Positions 10,409-21,704 of a DNA stretch of 64,000 nt are shown here, piece after piece. Position 1 is the first letter of the stretch. Each line of letters opens with the position of its first letter. Location: positions 11,656,001 through 11,720,000 of the forward strand of contig NC_134930.1 in the NCBI RefSeq assembly GCF_051020765.1. The letters are read 5' to 3'. The position numbers and the translations under genes are program-made. Origin of the DNA: Lasioglossum baleicum (Eukaryota; Arthropoda; Insecta; Hymenoptera; Halictidae). A model generated the notes under the pieces. It was not told where the DNA came from, made no database searches, and was given only the letters and a program-made list of their open reading frames with translations.

Positions 10409-11230
10409 ATAAAGGATTAAACGGTCCTTCCTTCCAAGTATTTTTGCAGCAACAGTACCTACTTATTGACGAGTATTTAACATTTCTTTCTATAATATAT
10501 TCATCAACATATCAGATTAGCACAGAAGCTCGAACGGGCCGATAACGAAGCAGGGTGTGAAACAGATGATGGGAGACGGAGAAGGCATCTCGTCAACAAA
10601 ATGATCTAGTCCAAATATACAAACCGGGTAGTTCTGCGAGCGGCTTACCACCGTAACTCAGCGCGCGGTACATGAGATGATCTACTCGCGACAGGAAAAA
10701 CACCGCTTCCGGCGATTAATTACGCGGCTCTGCCGGCTCGAGCATTAAGCCGGGTCCCCCCGAATTCCGATACGTCAGAATGGCACACCGGCGGGCAACA
10801 CGTGCGTGTTCCCATCCATCAATCACGTGGCATTCTCGCTGGCACACTATCGTCGCGTTCGCTACTGATTATCGTGTGCCTGGCAAGTTTCACCGGAGAT
10901 CTAGAGGGATCCCCGACGGGAGATCTCGTGACCCTGTCACCGGATTCCCGGTGTTCCCATGGATCCTATCTCCCGTGTTCCTTGGTACACAGCGCGGCCA
11001 AAGCAGCCTAAACGCTGCAAAAAATCCCTTCCAAATATCCCGATCGAGAAGCTGCATAAAAACGGTAAGGTTAGTGTTTATATTGTACATAATACGAGTG
11101 CTTTGTATGTATTCAACATACAAACATACAACATACGATTTTCAATGTTGATATACAGGGAACAGATCTTATGGCGGTCAGAAATCTTCTGAAAGTGGAC
11201 GTGATTGTGTCCAGCTAAACTAAATTTGAA
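10409..11230. other. GC-rich island, no gene assigned
   Basis: About 10540-11060 is GC/CpG-rich with overlapping open frames on both strands, as high GC produces. One + frame (about 10676-11011) has a hydrophobic SLLIIVCLAS run resembling a signal sequence but no in-frame ATG. A GTAAGGTTAGT donor-like site is at about 11064. An unrecognised exon or a regulatory island is possible; nothing decides. Confidence 0.3.
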
Positions 11231-11385
11231 CGGCACTAAATGGCCTTGAATGACCTTGGAAGACGAAAGTGTTATAGGGTAGTGAATCGTTTCGGGATAG
11301 ACCTACCTAAATGAAAACATACTGTTCCCTATAAAAAAAAGCAGGGTCATGTTGCAATCTCAGGAGCAGGTCCACACCCAGAGAA
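11231..11385. repeat. Dispersed repeat with paired nuclear-receptor-like half sites, copy 1
   Basis: This matches 50517-50683 in order: TGRCCTTG.ATGACCTTGGAAG, TTATAG..., ACCTA..TAAATRAAAA and CACCCAGAGAAGA. The two copies are diverged. TGGCCTTGA and TGACCTTGG fit the reverse complement of the YCAAGGYCR half site bound by FTZ-F1/ERR-like receptors. Class unknown. Confidence 0.45.
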
Positions 11386-12939
11386 GATTTGTGACCGCGA
11401 TAATATGTCTCCCTCGAAACACACAGCAAGATTTGGGAAATAATTGCGTGCGAAACTTCAAATGGACCACCCTATGTCCGACGAAATCTAGATACTGATA
11501 TAGTCGTAGGTTCGTACACATAGCTAATGACCAAGTAGTCGATGCGACGATAAAGAAAGAAAGAGGAAGAAGACGAGTTCGCATAAGATGAGTGCTACAG
11601 TAATTACAAGCTCAAACTGTTTCTTCGCCGCGTTTGGGGTTAGGCCCCACCGTGAGTTTGCGAAACAGTCGAGACAAGAGAAGGCTCCTCTGGGTAGGTC
11701 TTCTTATTCATCGGCGGCTGCCTCGTCGACACAGCCGGTCCATCTAACGAGACATGCATTATGTACCAAGAGTTCGCTCACTTTGGAAGGGCTGTCGTCG
11801 TGAAAAGCGAACGGTGAGACGAGTGAGTTACGGACCCGGTGCCACGCGAAATATACTATCCGCTCCTGAATGCACGATGAAGGTGACGAACCCCGGATGA
11901 CTTTCCAGCGGGCGTGCCCTCTACGAAATCTGAATTGTTCTCTTCGTCTCGCTCTATCTCCCGCACTCTCTCATTCTATCTTCCTCTTCCTATCTCTTGC
12001 TGAACGCAGAGTGTTATGTTTCGCGATTGTTGTACTCGCTAGCTGCAGCATAGTGTCGTTTGAATGCCGAATTAGGTGATGCATCGTGCTCCCGCTGTAG
12101 TCCTGGCTTACCAAGAATCGTCTGGGAGAGTCCCGTCCATTGTTGCGGCAGGGAAAAGATGGGAACAACGTAATCTTATCAAGGATCATGGATAATTCTA
12201 CGTCATTCGCGACGTGAACGTGTCAGAATTACATTGCTACTCATTGTCAGCATTGCATTGATGCAATATAGATTGTTTGGCATTTCACTCTGTACGTGAG
12301 AATAGTGATTGTGCGATGCTCGTTTCGAGATATTCATGATTTACTATTCATACGGAAACAGCGAAGATCTCGTAGTTTGCAAAATGTCTGAAGATCGAAC
12401 CAAAAAGATGGGCCGAACACTTTTAAAGCCTGTTTGTCCGAATTTTGTAAACGCATAAGTATAGTTACTGTAATATTGAAAAAGTTGGTTTTAATTTTGT
12501 TGAGTAAAGTTGATCACAGTAATTGTTCTGTAAGGAACCTCTCTAATATCTTGTTTTATTCAATGTTTTCCTTGGGTATCTGTGATTTCACTTTTGCTTA
12601 AGTAGCAAAGTTAGTGTACTTAGTAGTATTATGCACAGTTAACGATAATGCGTTGCAAGAGAAGCGGCGAAAAGTCCATTTTGAAGTGTTAAATATTTAA
12701 CAAATGCTTCATTATGTCGACACGAGTACAGCAATCGTGCTTCTTTAGAGACGCTAATTTTGTGGTTGCTTGCTATAGTAAGTTTGCAGCTAGTAGCCAC
12801 GTGTTACAAGAAAAGCGACGGCAAGCTCCTACACATAAAAACCGATGAAATCTTACAGTGCTCGTATATTTATAGAGGCTAATTATTCATCGCTAAAGAG
12901 TTACGAATAGAATAGATTTAACAACAAACAAATTATATT
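11386..12939. other. No gene recognised; CpG-rich patch at 11.5-12.2 kb, then AT-rich
   Basis: The patch contains a long pyrimidine tract ending GCAG at about 12009, which looks like a splice acceptor, but downstream frames close quickly. From 12.2 to 12.9 kb the sequence is AT-rich with no feature I can name. Confidence 0.3.
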
Positions 12940-13042
12940 CAATTTAGTAAAATCATTAAAGAATCGAGATCAATTTTTATTTGACTCCTGTTTCTTGCAA
13001 AGAATGCAGAACATTTTTAATTTGCATGAAATCCGCAGTCTA
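12940..13042. mobile_element. hAT-type MITE of the TAGACTGCGGAT family, right end only
   Basis: It contains TTTATTTGACTCCTGTTTCT, AATGCAGAACATTTTTAATT and the terminus ATCCGCAGTCTA. The left end is not found. Confidence 0.6.
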
Positions 13043-13265
13043 GTTAAGAAAAGACGACGATCGCGTTGTTAGAAGGGTGTTTAGAAAAGTTCAGTTTGAA
13101 GCTGCTAACTAATTATCAAATAATACTCCCTGATTATCTACAGGAAGCATGGTTAATAAATCAGCTATAGCCTCGGGAGCGTTCTAGATTGCCCGGGGAC
13201 GACGCTTTGACGTCGGAGCCATAAGATCTCGAGTCATCGATATAGACGGTAACTAATCTGTCTTA

Positions 13266-13282
13266 CCCCCCCCCCCCCCCCC
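13266..13282. repeat. Poly-C run (17 C)
   Basis: Uninterrupted C homopolymer; the opposite strand is a G run able to form quadruplexes. Length is likely polymorphic. Confidence 0.9.
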
Positions 13283-15880
13283 GTTTGTCGAGTAACTTAA
13301 CTGGGCGTGGTTTGATGGCCCGAGGTCTTGACGGGCCCAAGGCCCCACGGGGCACTTTCTGCCCTCGCCTGATCTATAGGAAGCCGTAATACCACAAAAC
13401 AAAAAGTATGAACGGAGAAATATGCATCAATGATAAAAACAGAGTATAATTGTTGGGAAATGAAGAAGTCAATTATTTTCACGACTATGTTAAATTTGTT
13501 TATGGCTTGTAAACTGTAAGAGGATTGAGAAATCAATGAACTCCGTGAATCTCTTAGTTTCTCATTTCTGGTTTTATGAAATAAATTGCTTTGCTGTTGC
13601 CCAATTTTTGTGGTTGCCGAGTTCGCGGGCATGGTAATCCTCTTGGATCCTACAAATCCTAATGAAATTTCACTCACGTAAATATGTTGTGACGTAGTCA
13701 TTTTTAAAAATAGAATTGTTTTATTCATAAAAGACTAAAAAGTGGAAGTGTTAACTCCCGTTAACATGATTGAAAAATGCAACTAAAGACGGAAGAAAAT
13801 GTTTTTATTAAATTTCGGTGTGCTTTTCGCCCGAACTGGCTGAGATAAGAAGGAAACTTATGGTCGGTAGTGTACTCGAGTACTCTTTAACCCTCGGGGA
13901 GGGCGGACAGCCTCGTGTAAGGTGGCACAGTGGGATGTTTGCCCAATCGAGCTGGCCAGAAGTCAATTCCGTCAAACTCATTCCAGGTGAAAATAACTTG
14001 CTACCTGACAAAGTCGACTAGATGGGGAATACCACAGCACGGTTATTTCCTTTTTCATATTGCCGTGCACTGGTCAGTCGGAACGAAATTGTTTCTAGCC
14101 GTATGCCGTACACGTGTTGACTCTTAGATGTTTCTATTTGTTTGAACACCGTTTTTGTGATTTTCAAGAATATTTGATTTATTTGGAACACATCTTTTTC
14201 TCCACTGGTGCAGAAGTTGTTTTCCAAATTAGAGTTTTAATAGATAGGTTTTTTGATATCGTTTTCAATTTTTTATAGATCAAGAACGGACCATTTTTAA
14301 GTACAAAATTGCGTTCTCCCTGTAGAAACTTGTTTTTAAACGCTCGGAGATATTAATAAGAAGATCGCAGCGACATCTGCAATTTGATTAACTTCCATTT
14401 AAAAATTCAACAAAGTTTACCATATTCATCGCGTCATCACCAGGGGACAAAATAGAACCATTTCTGTCGCGGAACGTAGCAACTGCTACTTCAAGTTGAA
14501 TGAGATTATATTCATGAAGATAAAGAAACTGCTCCGGGCGAAATAGAAATATTGTCGGATAAAATGCTGTGGACGCTATATTCTGATTAATAAAATAGGA
14601 AGCTGATTTAAAAAAAAATATATTTTCTAGTCTCTCAAAGTGATATTTTTATATATAATAAGATCTATTCAAATTAAAACTACAAGGTAACGCGAAAATG
14701 CCTAAACCATTGTAAAATGGAGTAACCATTTTATTAAAAAAAAATCATATTTATATGTTTATAAGCAAATTCGAATTTTAAATGGTGTTATGACTTTTAG
14801 GCCATCTTATACTACTAGCCAGAATATCTGTTTATGAATTCCCCTCGAAACTTATAACTAGATTTTGCCCGTTCGCTCACTTCTTCATTCCGCTAGAGAG
14901 GTGACGTCCCCCTACTGTTTCACACAGTCGGCGGTGACAATTATCATATTGTATATTTGATATTCGAATATCTTTGTAGTTTAAGAAATAAGCATTTTCT
15001 CTGAAAATTTGTCCGGTCCACGGTCCTAACTAGGACCAGTTAGACCGATCCACAACTCGTTCGAACCCTGGGAAAAACAATTTTCTGTGACAAATTCGTT
15101 CCGGGAGGCGCCTTTTGTATATTCCGCGACAATCGACAAACGGCAGGAACGTGTTCGAACGATTTCACGAGTGTCGTAAATCGTATTACCGTTGAAGAGG
15201 GAGAGAGAGCGGGGTAGGCGGTCGGCGCGAAAGAGTATGAAACGCTGACAACCGTCGACAGGTCCTATTAAAATAAAATTTGCAGGATACGTGAGGCAAT
15301 AAATGTTCCGACGAGAGACCGATGGATGCCTCTGTTCGCTTTGCATTCGGCTTGTCGCGTCCCGTCACGATTTTCGCCGGACACCTGGCAAATTCGCGGG
15401 GACTTTTGCCGGTAAATCGGCAGTAAACCCGTTGTCGTCTGCCGCGAAATTGTGTGGCGGCTCGTCAGGTTGAAACAGCGGCGACACGACTGCTTGCTTA
15501 TCAGAAACGCAATACCCGCGAGATGTAACGCGTCCCGTCTTGAGAGGATACGGGCAACTTTCGTGCCGAGTTTCCACGGAGTAAGCCGGCCCCGTGCCTC
15601 TAATTAACGTACAAGCTGCGCTGCGCTTGGCAATTTCGCCGGTTACGCTGAAACTCGGCCCAGGGGACGCGTTACAATCTTTCGCGTCGCTTCGTTATCA
15701 AGCGCGATCCGAGCACATGGCCGGACCACCCCGACGCGACGACGACGGATGATCAATGCGAGATGTTGTTGCTCCTGATGGAATTCGAAACTTCCTGCAA
15801 TATTCACGGTGCATGTCTGAAATCCCTTGTCTTAGACCCGGGCCTTGGGAAATATGGGTTCCTGGAATAGGTACAGGGTG
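13283..15880. other. No gene recognised; AT-rich, then CpG-rich island at 15.0-15.75 kb
   Basis: A 143-codon minus frame (13297-13728) has no recognisable motif. The island 15187-15740 is CpG-dense with several overlapping short frames and no assignable product. Confidence 0.35.
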
Positions 15881-16925
15881 TATGAAAAGTAATGGTCGTC
15901 CTTCATAGGGGTCAATTGTAAAAGAAACTTGCCATATAATTGTTGTTAAACAATTTTTTACATCAACACCTTCTACTCATCGAGGAGGAGAAAAAGTTTG
16001 AAAGGAACTATATGTCACAAACAAATAGTTATTCAGATATGAGTTAAAGTTTTTGCAAAATTTGATTGTGTAAGTGATACGTATAGACAAAAGCCTACTA
16101 CTACAATCCACCTGACCGTGTCGATGAGATAGAACACAATCGTATGCGTGCCTCGAGACAAACGAAATTTAACACTAAACCTACCATCACACAGATTTTT
16201 TTATTTTACGATTATTGATATAGTAACAATAATTTCATAAGAAATGATTGTATAGATATCTTTAGTGGAGCACATATTACAATAGGAGCTGCACAAAGTC
16301 TAAATAAAATCAATCTTGTCATTTTTGTAAGGGAACATGTGTGTGTGTGTACCAGTTACTTTTAAAGCTCGGTAGGTTTAGTGTTAAAGGGATGTGTTCG
16401 TCGCTAGGCCCGTACGACGTCATCGTTCCCCTGTCCATTCGTATTATTAATTTCAAGTTGCAAAATATGAGAGAAAACCTTCTAACCATTTTTTTATACG
16501 TAAGAATACTAATTCTACATCATAGAATACTAATGTAAAGTATAGGTACTCACAAATGCGTAATAAACAATGCTGTGGATCCGACGGAGGAACAGAAGAT
16601 TCTGAAAAATTTGTAAGTACCTATACTTTACAATGTAGAATTAGTATTCTTATGTATAAAAATGGATATATGGTTTTCTCTCATATCTTGCAACTTCAAA
16701 CTAATGAAGAATTAAAGAAGAATTATGACTTGGTACGGGCCTATAGCGACGAATGTTCCTTAAATTTCGTTTGTCTCGAGGCACGCATACGATTGTGTTC
16801 TATCTCATCGACACGATTAGGTGGACTGTAGTAGGCTTTTGTCTATACGTATTAAATTTTCCGAAAGCTTATATCTGAATAACAATTTGTTAAAGCGACA
16901 TATGATCCCTTTCAAACTTTTTCCA
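15881..16925. mobile_element. Large palindromic element with one arm interrupted
   Basis: The left arm (about 15987-16550) and right arm (about 16605-16925) are inverted copies sharing AAAGTTTGAAAGG, AAAAGCCTACTAC, GTGTCGATGAGATAGAACAC, CGAGACAAACGAAATTT and AAGTATAGGTACT. The left arm is longer because a TTAA MITE (16173-16383) is inserted in it. A possible outer end TACAGGGTGTATGAAAAGT at 15880 has no visible partner on the right, so the right terminus may be lost. Class probably mariner-like; no coding sequence. Confidence 0.75.
16173..16383. mobile_element. TTAA-flanked MITE, family A (piggyBac-type), intact copy 2
   Basis: Perfect 13-bp TIRs CACTAAACCTACC and GGTAGGTTTAGTG are flanked by TTAA (16169-16172 and 16384-16387). 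The opposite arm of the host palindrome retains a single TTAA at 16760-16763, so the pre-insertion site is readable in the same molecule. A (GT)n run lies at about 16338-16350. Non-coding, 211 bp. Confidence 0.88.
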
Positions 16926-18168
16926 TATAATATTGTATATTCATTCATATCTTTCACACGCGTTTACGACTATTAAACTCGGTGTAAAGCAATCTATTGC
17001 AATTAGAATGCATCACTTACTCGTATATGGATTGTCAATAATGCAGAACACATATATTGTCTGGCTCTGCCAGCTTCATCAATTCATCACGTTCAATTGT
17101 TAGTCGCTTAATTAAATATTTTTCGTTTGCTCGTGTTTTACACACTTCTATAAAATTGTAACGAAACATGTGAAGGCACATACAATAGAGTCCACAAGTT
17201 TTCAATAGATTATTGTTCTATATTCCAATGGCAATATGTATTTTAAAAAATTATAACTGATATTGAAGTTGCGCAAGAAAATAATACAACAATAGACTAA
17301 TAATAGACATAATAGAATAAGAGTAGAGCAATAGAACAGGTAGGTAAATTCTGGTAAATTATGCTTTTTCTACTCACAAGCTCATCTAAAAGTGAACACT
17401 ATTAAATTCTTAAGGCATGAAATTATTATCTATGTCTATTAAGCTCCCGTTTCTTGCAATCCAGACAGAAAATTTTGAATTTCCATAAACATACGCAGTC
17501 TACTTTATAACAGTTATTCGTTTACTTGATAGAGAACAAGAAATGATTTGAAGAAGAGTTCAACCTCGAAGTATCAAAAACGCTGTGTCATGCAGATAAA
17601 ATTTTTCTAAAATTTCTATACAGTCGTGAACATTGATTGTTATATTCGATAAACGGATAAACGCATTTATCATTTTGTTCACATTATTCGTCCTGGCGTG
17701 GTCGTAGGTACGTCAAATTGGCGTTATCTAAAAAAGAAATTGAAAATATTTGTAATACTAAAGAAAAAACGGAGCTGCGGTGTAGCGTCATCGCTAATTA
17801 GTAACTCCGTTGATTAATTGTGGAGGTCGACAGGAACGTAGCCGGCTCCATGGATAGCGGTTCGACTGAAGAGAACAAATTGCTAAAAGAACAAGCACTC
17901 GTTCACCCATATTCCACAGCGAACACCGGCTGGCTGCGTTTTCTTTCTCCATTTTGTCTGCCGCGGTGTCGCAAATGCGCAGGTGCGGAAACGAATATCT
18001 GTCCCACGGGCAAATTGCTAATTATCAGGACGTGCTGGACTTTATTAAGCCGGTCGGCTTCGCAGACTCGTTTCATTTCATCGCGAAATTTTATTCAGCT
18101 ACTCGACCAATGTTTGCATAGAAATTCGATGAAGATTAGATGTCACCGGTGTGCGTCACGGAATCAAA
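16926..18168. other. No gene recognised; one MITE terminus
   Basis: A degraded TAGACTGCGGAT-family right end (TACGCAGTCTA) lies at about 17420-17502. A 119-codon + frame (17820-18179) with several Cys residues is not recognisable and runs into the downstream MITE, arguing against a gene. Confidence 0.35.
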
Positions 18169-18170
18169 TA

Positions 18171-18489
18171 CGAGGGTGATTCAAACATAAACGGTAATAA
18201 TACAGGAAGGGTTTTTATCGATCGAAATTTATGGTTTAATAATAGTAATATTATGTCGAACGAAACTTTCTCACAAGTACTAAAACTGTCACCAATTAGT
18301 ATATTAATAACTTTCCTCAAGACATTTGTGTCTAAGGCAGGACCCGCTAGATAGCCTTACTGATGAGTCCTCTAGCGGGTCCAGGACGAAACACCACATG
18401 TCGTTTTTCCCCCAATATTTTTAACTGATCGAACTTGGCGCCGATAGCATTATTTCCTTATATTACCGTTTATATTTGAATCACCCTCG
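18171..18489 (+). mobile_element. Mariner-type MITE carrying a hammerhead ribozyme
   Basis: The 29-bp terminal inverted repeats at 18171-18199 and 18461-18489 match at 28 of 29 positions and begin CGAGGGTGATTCAAA. TA dinucleotides flank both ends (18169-18170 and 18490-18491). The CGAGGG start and TA duplication are typical of mariner-family elements. The 319-bp element has no transposase. Its middle holds a full hammerhead ribozyme (18321-18402) whose predicted cleavage after 18332 leaves 162 and 157 nt, nearly halving the element. The + strand designation follows the ribozyme. Confidence 0.85.
18321..18402 (+). ncRNA. Type III hammerhead ribozyme
   Basis: All canonical parts are present in order. 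Stem III 5' side is GACAU (18321-18325), UU, then GUGU (18328-18331). C17, the cleavage residue, is 18332. Stem I is UAAGGC/GCCUUA (18333-18338, 18354-18359; perfect). The CUGAUGA core is 18360-18366. Stem II is GUCCU/AGGAC (18367-18371, 18383-18387; perfect). GAAA is 18388-18391. Stem III 3' side is ACAC (18391-18394), CAC, then AUGUC (18398-18402). The open helix is stem III, giving type III topology. Loop I residues 18340-18350 are perfectly complementary to all 11 nt of loop II (18372-18382), consistent with a loop-loop contact. Predicted self-cleavage is between 18332 and 18333. Activity is inferred, not shown. Confidence 0.92.
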
Positions 18490-18857
18490 TAGTTCGCGAT
18501 CGATGGACGGATTTTGACGGTTCGAAATTTTGGCGTGTTTTCAAATTAACTTTTTCGGTATCTGTTTGAGAGCACTCCTCCACTGCATGGATCATTTTAC
18601 GGATCCACGTGAATTTGAAACAGCGCGGCACCTGCTGTTACACTCGCGCTACGATTCCGTGTGTTATGGAAATCGTTTGATTATTATTCAACATAACGAA
18701 TTGTAGAAGATTCGTTTTTAAGAGTGGTTATAGTCACCTCTCTTACACTAGCTGTGTCCTAAACATTACTATAGTTACCTGTTCAAAATTTTGCAGTTAT
18801 TAACAACTTTGGTTAAGTTTTATGAATCTTCTAATTTTCTTTTAGCAACGCTAATAT

Positions 18858-18927
18858 TTGTGTCTGTCTCCTTTTGTTCTTATCTTTTGTAACCCGTTAT
18901 GTTAAGAACCAAAGAAGACAGACACAA
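18858..18927. repeat. Short imperfect hairpin, precursor-miRNA-sized
   Basis: TTGTGTCTGTCT and CTTT.GTTCTTA (18858-18881) pair with the segment 18903-18927, about 24 bp with two internal mismatches and a loop of about 21 nt. It lies between the outer foldback arm and the pogo MITE. It may be a miRNA-like hairpin, a tiny MITE or part of the repeat. Confidence 0.45.
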
Positions 18928-18930
18928 CCA

Positions 18931-19410
18931 CAGTAAATCCTCTATAGCCGCAAAAGTCTCGGGGAGGTTCGTTTGCAAAGTTCGTAGACGGATACTGTTT
19001 GTTTTGAGCTTCAAAGACCGAGTGCGTGTAAAGAGAGACTGCGCTTGGCCGAAGCGACTTCCTTCCCATACGCTGTCCCTCCTCGCGCCCGACACTTTTA
19101 TCGTCAATGAAACCACTAAATACAGTTGAAATTATATCGTGTTTGATATTATTGTAATCAGAAAAATGCCACAAATATATTGGCGAAAGTTTCATTAAAA
19201 AATAAGTAATAATAAACAAATTTTTATATTGGTATTACATTGTGAAGACGCACGAGCCTTTGGACAGTGCCGGCGACTGCGACTCTCCGCGTCGCATTAG
19301 TAGTAGTTCACACCGATATATCCGAGCCGAAATCAGATTACTACAGTGGAGGGGATATTTTTTGCAGTCATCGTGTGTGCGACCTTTTTGCGACTATAGA
19401 GGATTTACTG
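18931..19410. mobile_element. pogo/Tigger-type MITE, copy 2
   Basis: The termini CAGTAAATCCTCTATAG and CTATAGAGGATTTACTG are inverted repeats. TA follows the right end (19411-19412); the left flank is CA. The internal block 19100-19240 is shared with the copies at 9661 and 26885. Non-coding. Confidence 0.75.
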
Positions 19411-19527
19411 TATTAGTGTTGCTAAAAGAAAAGTAAAAATTTTGGAAAATTTGAACAGGTGGCTATAGCAATTTTTAGGGCGGAATTAGTGTTGAGCAGG
19501 TGACTATAAGCATTTTTAAAAACGAAA

Positions 19528-20559
19528 GTATAATGGTGCACTCAGTTGGATAGTAGAGACTTAGAATCCAGCCGTGGTAGACAGTGCGACTGATTTTTAA
19601 CGAATTTAAAGAAATCCGCGTATAACGGAAGAGTTCATGCATGTGAACCGATCATTCTGAATACAAAATTCAGTTTTGTAAAAAACAAGTTCCTTAGATC
19701 CGTTCGCTGTCAAATCAGCTTCCGCAAATATTTCCAGAAAGTTGAACCATTTTTAAAGAATTTCGATTCCTAAAAATATGGACACTAGGAAAATTACAAA
19801 AATCGGAACTTTCAACTCTGCTCACAAAAAATATCACAAACGAAGCAAAACTAAAGTTCTTTGAACACATTAAGTGCCAATTGCGAAGACTATATTGCAA
19901 AATGGAAATAATATTTTCATCGAAAAAAAATTCCAATTCCCAAATATATGAGAGAACTGAGAGAATTCAAGAAGATCGAGGTATTTGATCCGGAGGACAG
20001 GGAATACTTTCCTGAAGGAAGCTGCTCGGAATGCGAATGTTTTCGTCACGAACGCTATGAATTTTCGAAGCAAGATAAACACGGTAGGAATTTCGCGAAG
20101 GTCCGCGTCACGTTGTGAAACTGAACGAGGTAGTAAGGTTCGGACGACTCTCGTCGTAATTAACTGCTTGATTACCGGCGTCGAATCAGAGAAGATCAAC
20201 GGTATTCGAGCGAGGAGAAAAATCCACGGAAAGGTGTTGTACGTGTCTGCCGCTGGAAACTTTTCTCGGGGAAACTTTTTATGGAAATAGGTTCGCTCGA
20301 CCAGTAGATTCAACCTAATTGAAACGAGGAAGAATTATGATCGGTGGGGAAATATACATATTATAGTTACGGTAAAGCCCGCTGTTATAATTCTAGGGAT
20401 ATACGTTCCGTGTTGTATCAGTCGTGTGTTCCATATAAATACGGATTATATTATATATATTTGAGACCATAAATTCATTATAAAATGTTTGAAATAAATA
20501 TTGAACGTCCTATAATTAATAGCTATTGGGAAATGAATGAATGAAGTTCATTAATTTCT
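19528..20559. other. No gene recognised
   Basis: AT-rich with a moderately GC-rich stretch at 19980-20330. A 147-codon minus frame (19870-20313) and overlapping + frame show no recognisable motif. Confidence 0.35.
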
Positions 20560-20567
20560 AGGATAAC

Positions 20568-20835
20568 TAGACTGCGGATGTTCATGCAATTCTTTATTTT
20601 CGTTGGCAACTTTCAAGAAAATGGACACAAATAAGATCTTTTTTCAGTGGCAGTAGCCTTTATAGATCTGAAACAAATAAAAATCGTATCAAATTCTGCG
20701 AAATTTTATAATCTAGCATTTTATGAAAATTTTCAGAGGCCATAAGTGCATAATTTAAAATATTGTTTTGTATTAATCTGGAATATAAATGAGCTAATTA
20801 AATAAAAAATTTTGTTATGATAGATCCGCAGTCTA
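20568..20835. mobile_element. hAT-type MITE of the TAGACTGCGGAT family, both ends present
   Basis: It starts TAGACTGCGGAT and ends ATCCGCAGTCTA, a perfect 12-bp TIR. The 8-bp flanks AGGATAAC (20560-20567) and GTGATAAC (20836-20843) share six bases. 268 bp, AT-rich interior, no coding sequence. Confidence 0.75.
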
Positions 20836-20843
20836 GTGATAAC

Positions 20844-21700
20844 TGTGCAGAGGACAGAAATAATTTAAATCATTGATTTTAAACATACGAATCAACAGAA
20901 TAGACTTTGAAAATTTCAATCTTTATTAAAAGTGAGAATTATTTCAATTGAAGAATACCCGTGAATTATAAAATATTGACTTAAAATCAGTTCAGTTTTC
21001 ACACGACTCTGTATTCGCGAGTTTTCCCCGCTCATTCGTCGGTTATGCTCGTGATAAAGCGAACCGGAAGAAATAGATTTCTTCGGCTCGCTCGCGAAAC
21101 ACAATGGTTAATACGTTGTTGCGTGAATGATAGAATACGACTCGGATGAACGAACGTAAAAACGATTGCAGTACACAAGCTGAACGATCGAAACCACGCA
21201 GGCAACAAAAGGGAAGTAGCGCTCGCTTGAAAAGTTTTTTTTACAAACGACATGAACCGTAGCTTTACACGTTTCGAAAAAAAAAAATCCCAACCACTCC
21301 GCGGTCTATTAATCGTGCTTAAAAACTGCTCGTGCCCGGAACAACAAAAGAGCATTATCGCATCAGACTGAAATGTTCCTGTCGTTGTTCTACACGGAAA
21401 CTTTTAACAGGAAACAACAGCTGGTCGGTTAACGTGCTGTTAAAAAACACCTTTCCATAGCTAACGGTTTCGCTTTCGCACAATGGGGTGACATCGTTAG
21501 AATATTGGTAGCTACAAATATTCCGTGAATTTATATCGCGAATGCCACTCGCATTTTTCACTTTGCGCACAAGCGTGTCAGGGAATTCTTTTGAAAAACG
21601 TATCCTTTCATTGTGGAAGTTTCTAACAAAATATATTTTTACTAACACTGTCGCACGGGGGCTCCGGGTTTATTTTTACCCAGACTGCCAAAACCATCAT
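20844..21700. other. No gene recognised
   Basis: Moderately GC-rich 21000-21660 with short frames on both strands and no recognisable product. Confidence 0.35.
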
Positions 21701-21704
21701 TTAA

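Larger units (their letters stand above)
18709..19527. mobile_element. Foldback element with about 130-bp inverted arms, host of a pogo-type MITE
   Basis: Left arm (about 18709-18855) and right arm (about 19414-19527) are inverted relatives sharing GCTAAAAGAAAA, TTGAACAGGT..CTATAG and AGGTGACTATAA..A. Each arm contains two related sub-motifs (AGGTRRCTATA). The centre is occupied by a pogo-type MITE (18931-19410) and a short hairpin. No coding sequence. Confidence 0.65.

Noticed and set aside
10802..11011. Signal-peptide-like frame as a secreted protein
   Set aside because: It needs a GTG start, has no in-frame ATG upstream before a stop, and lacks any downstream domain.
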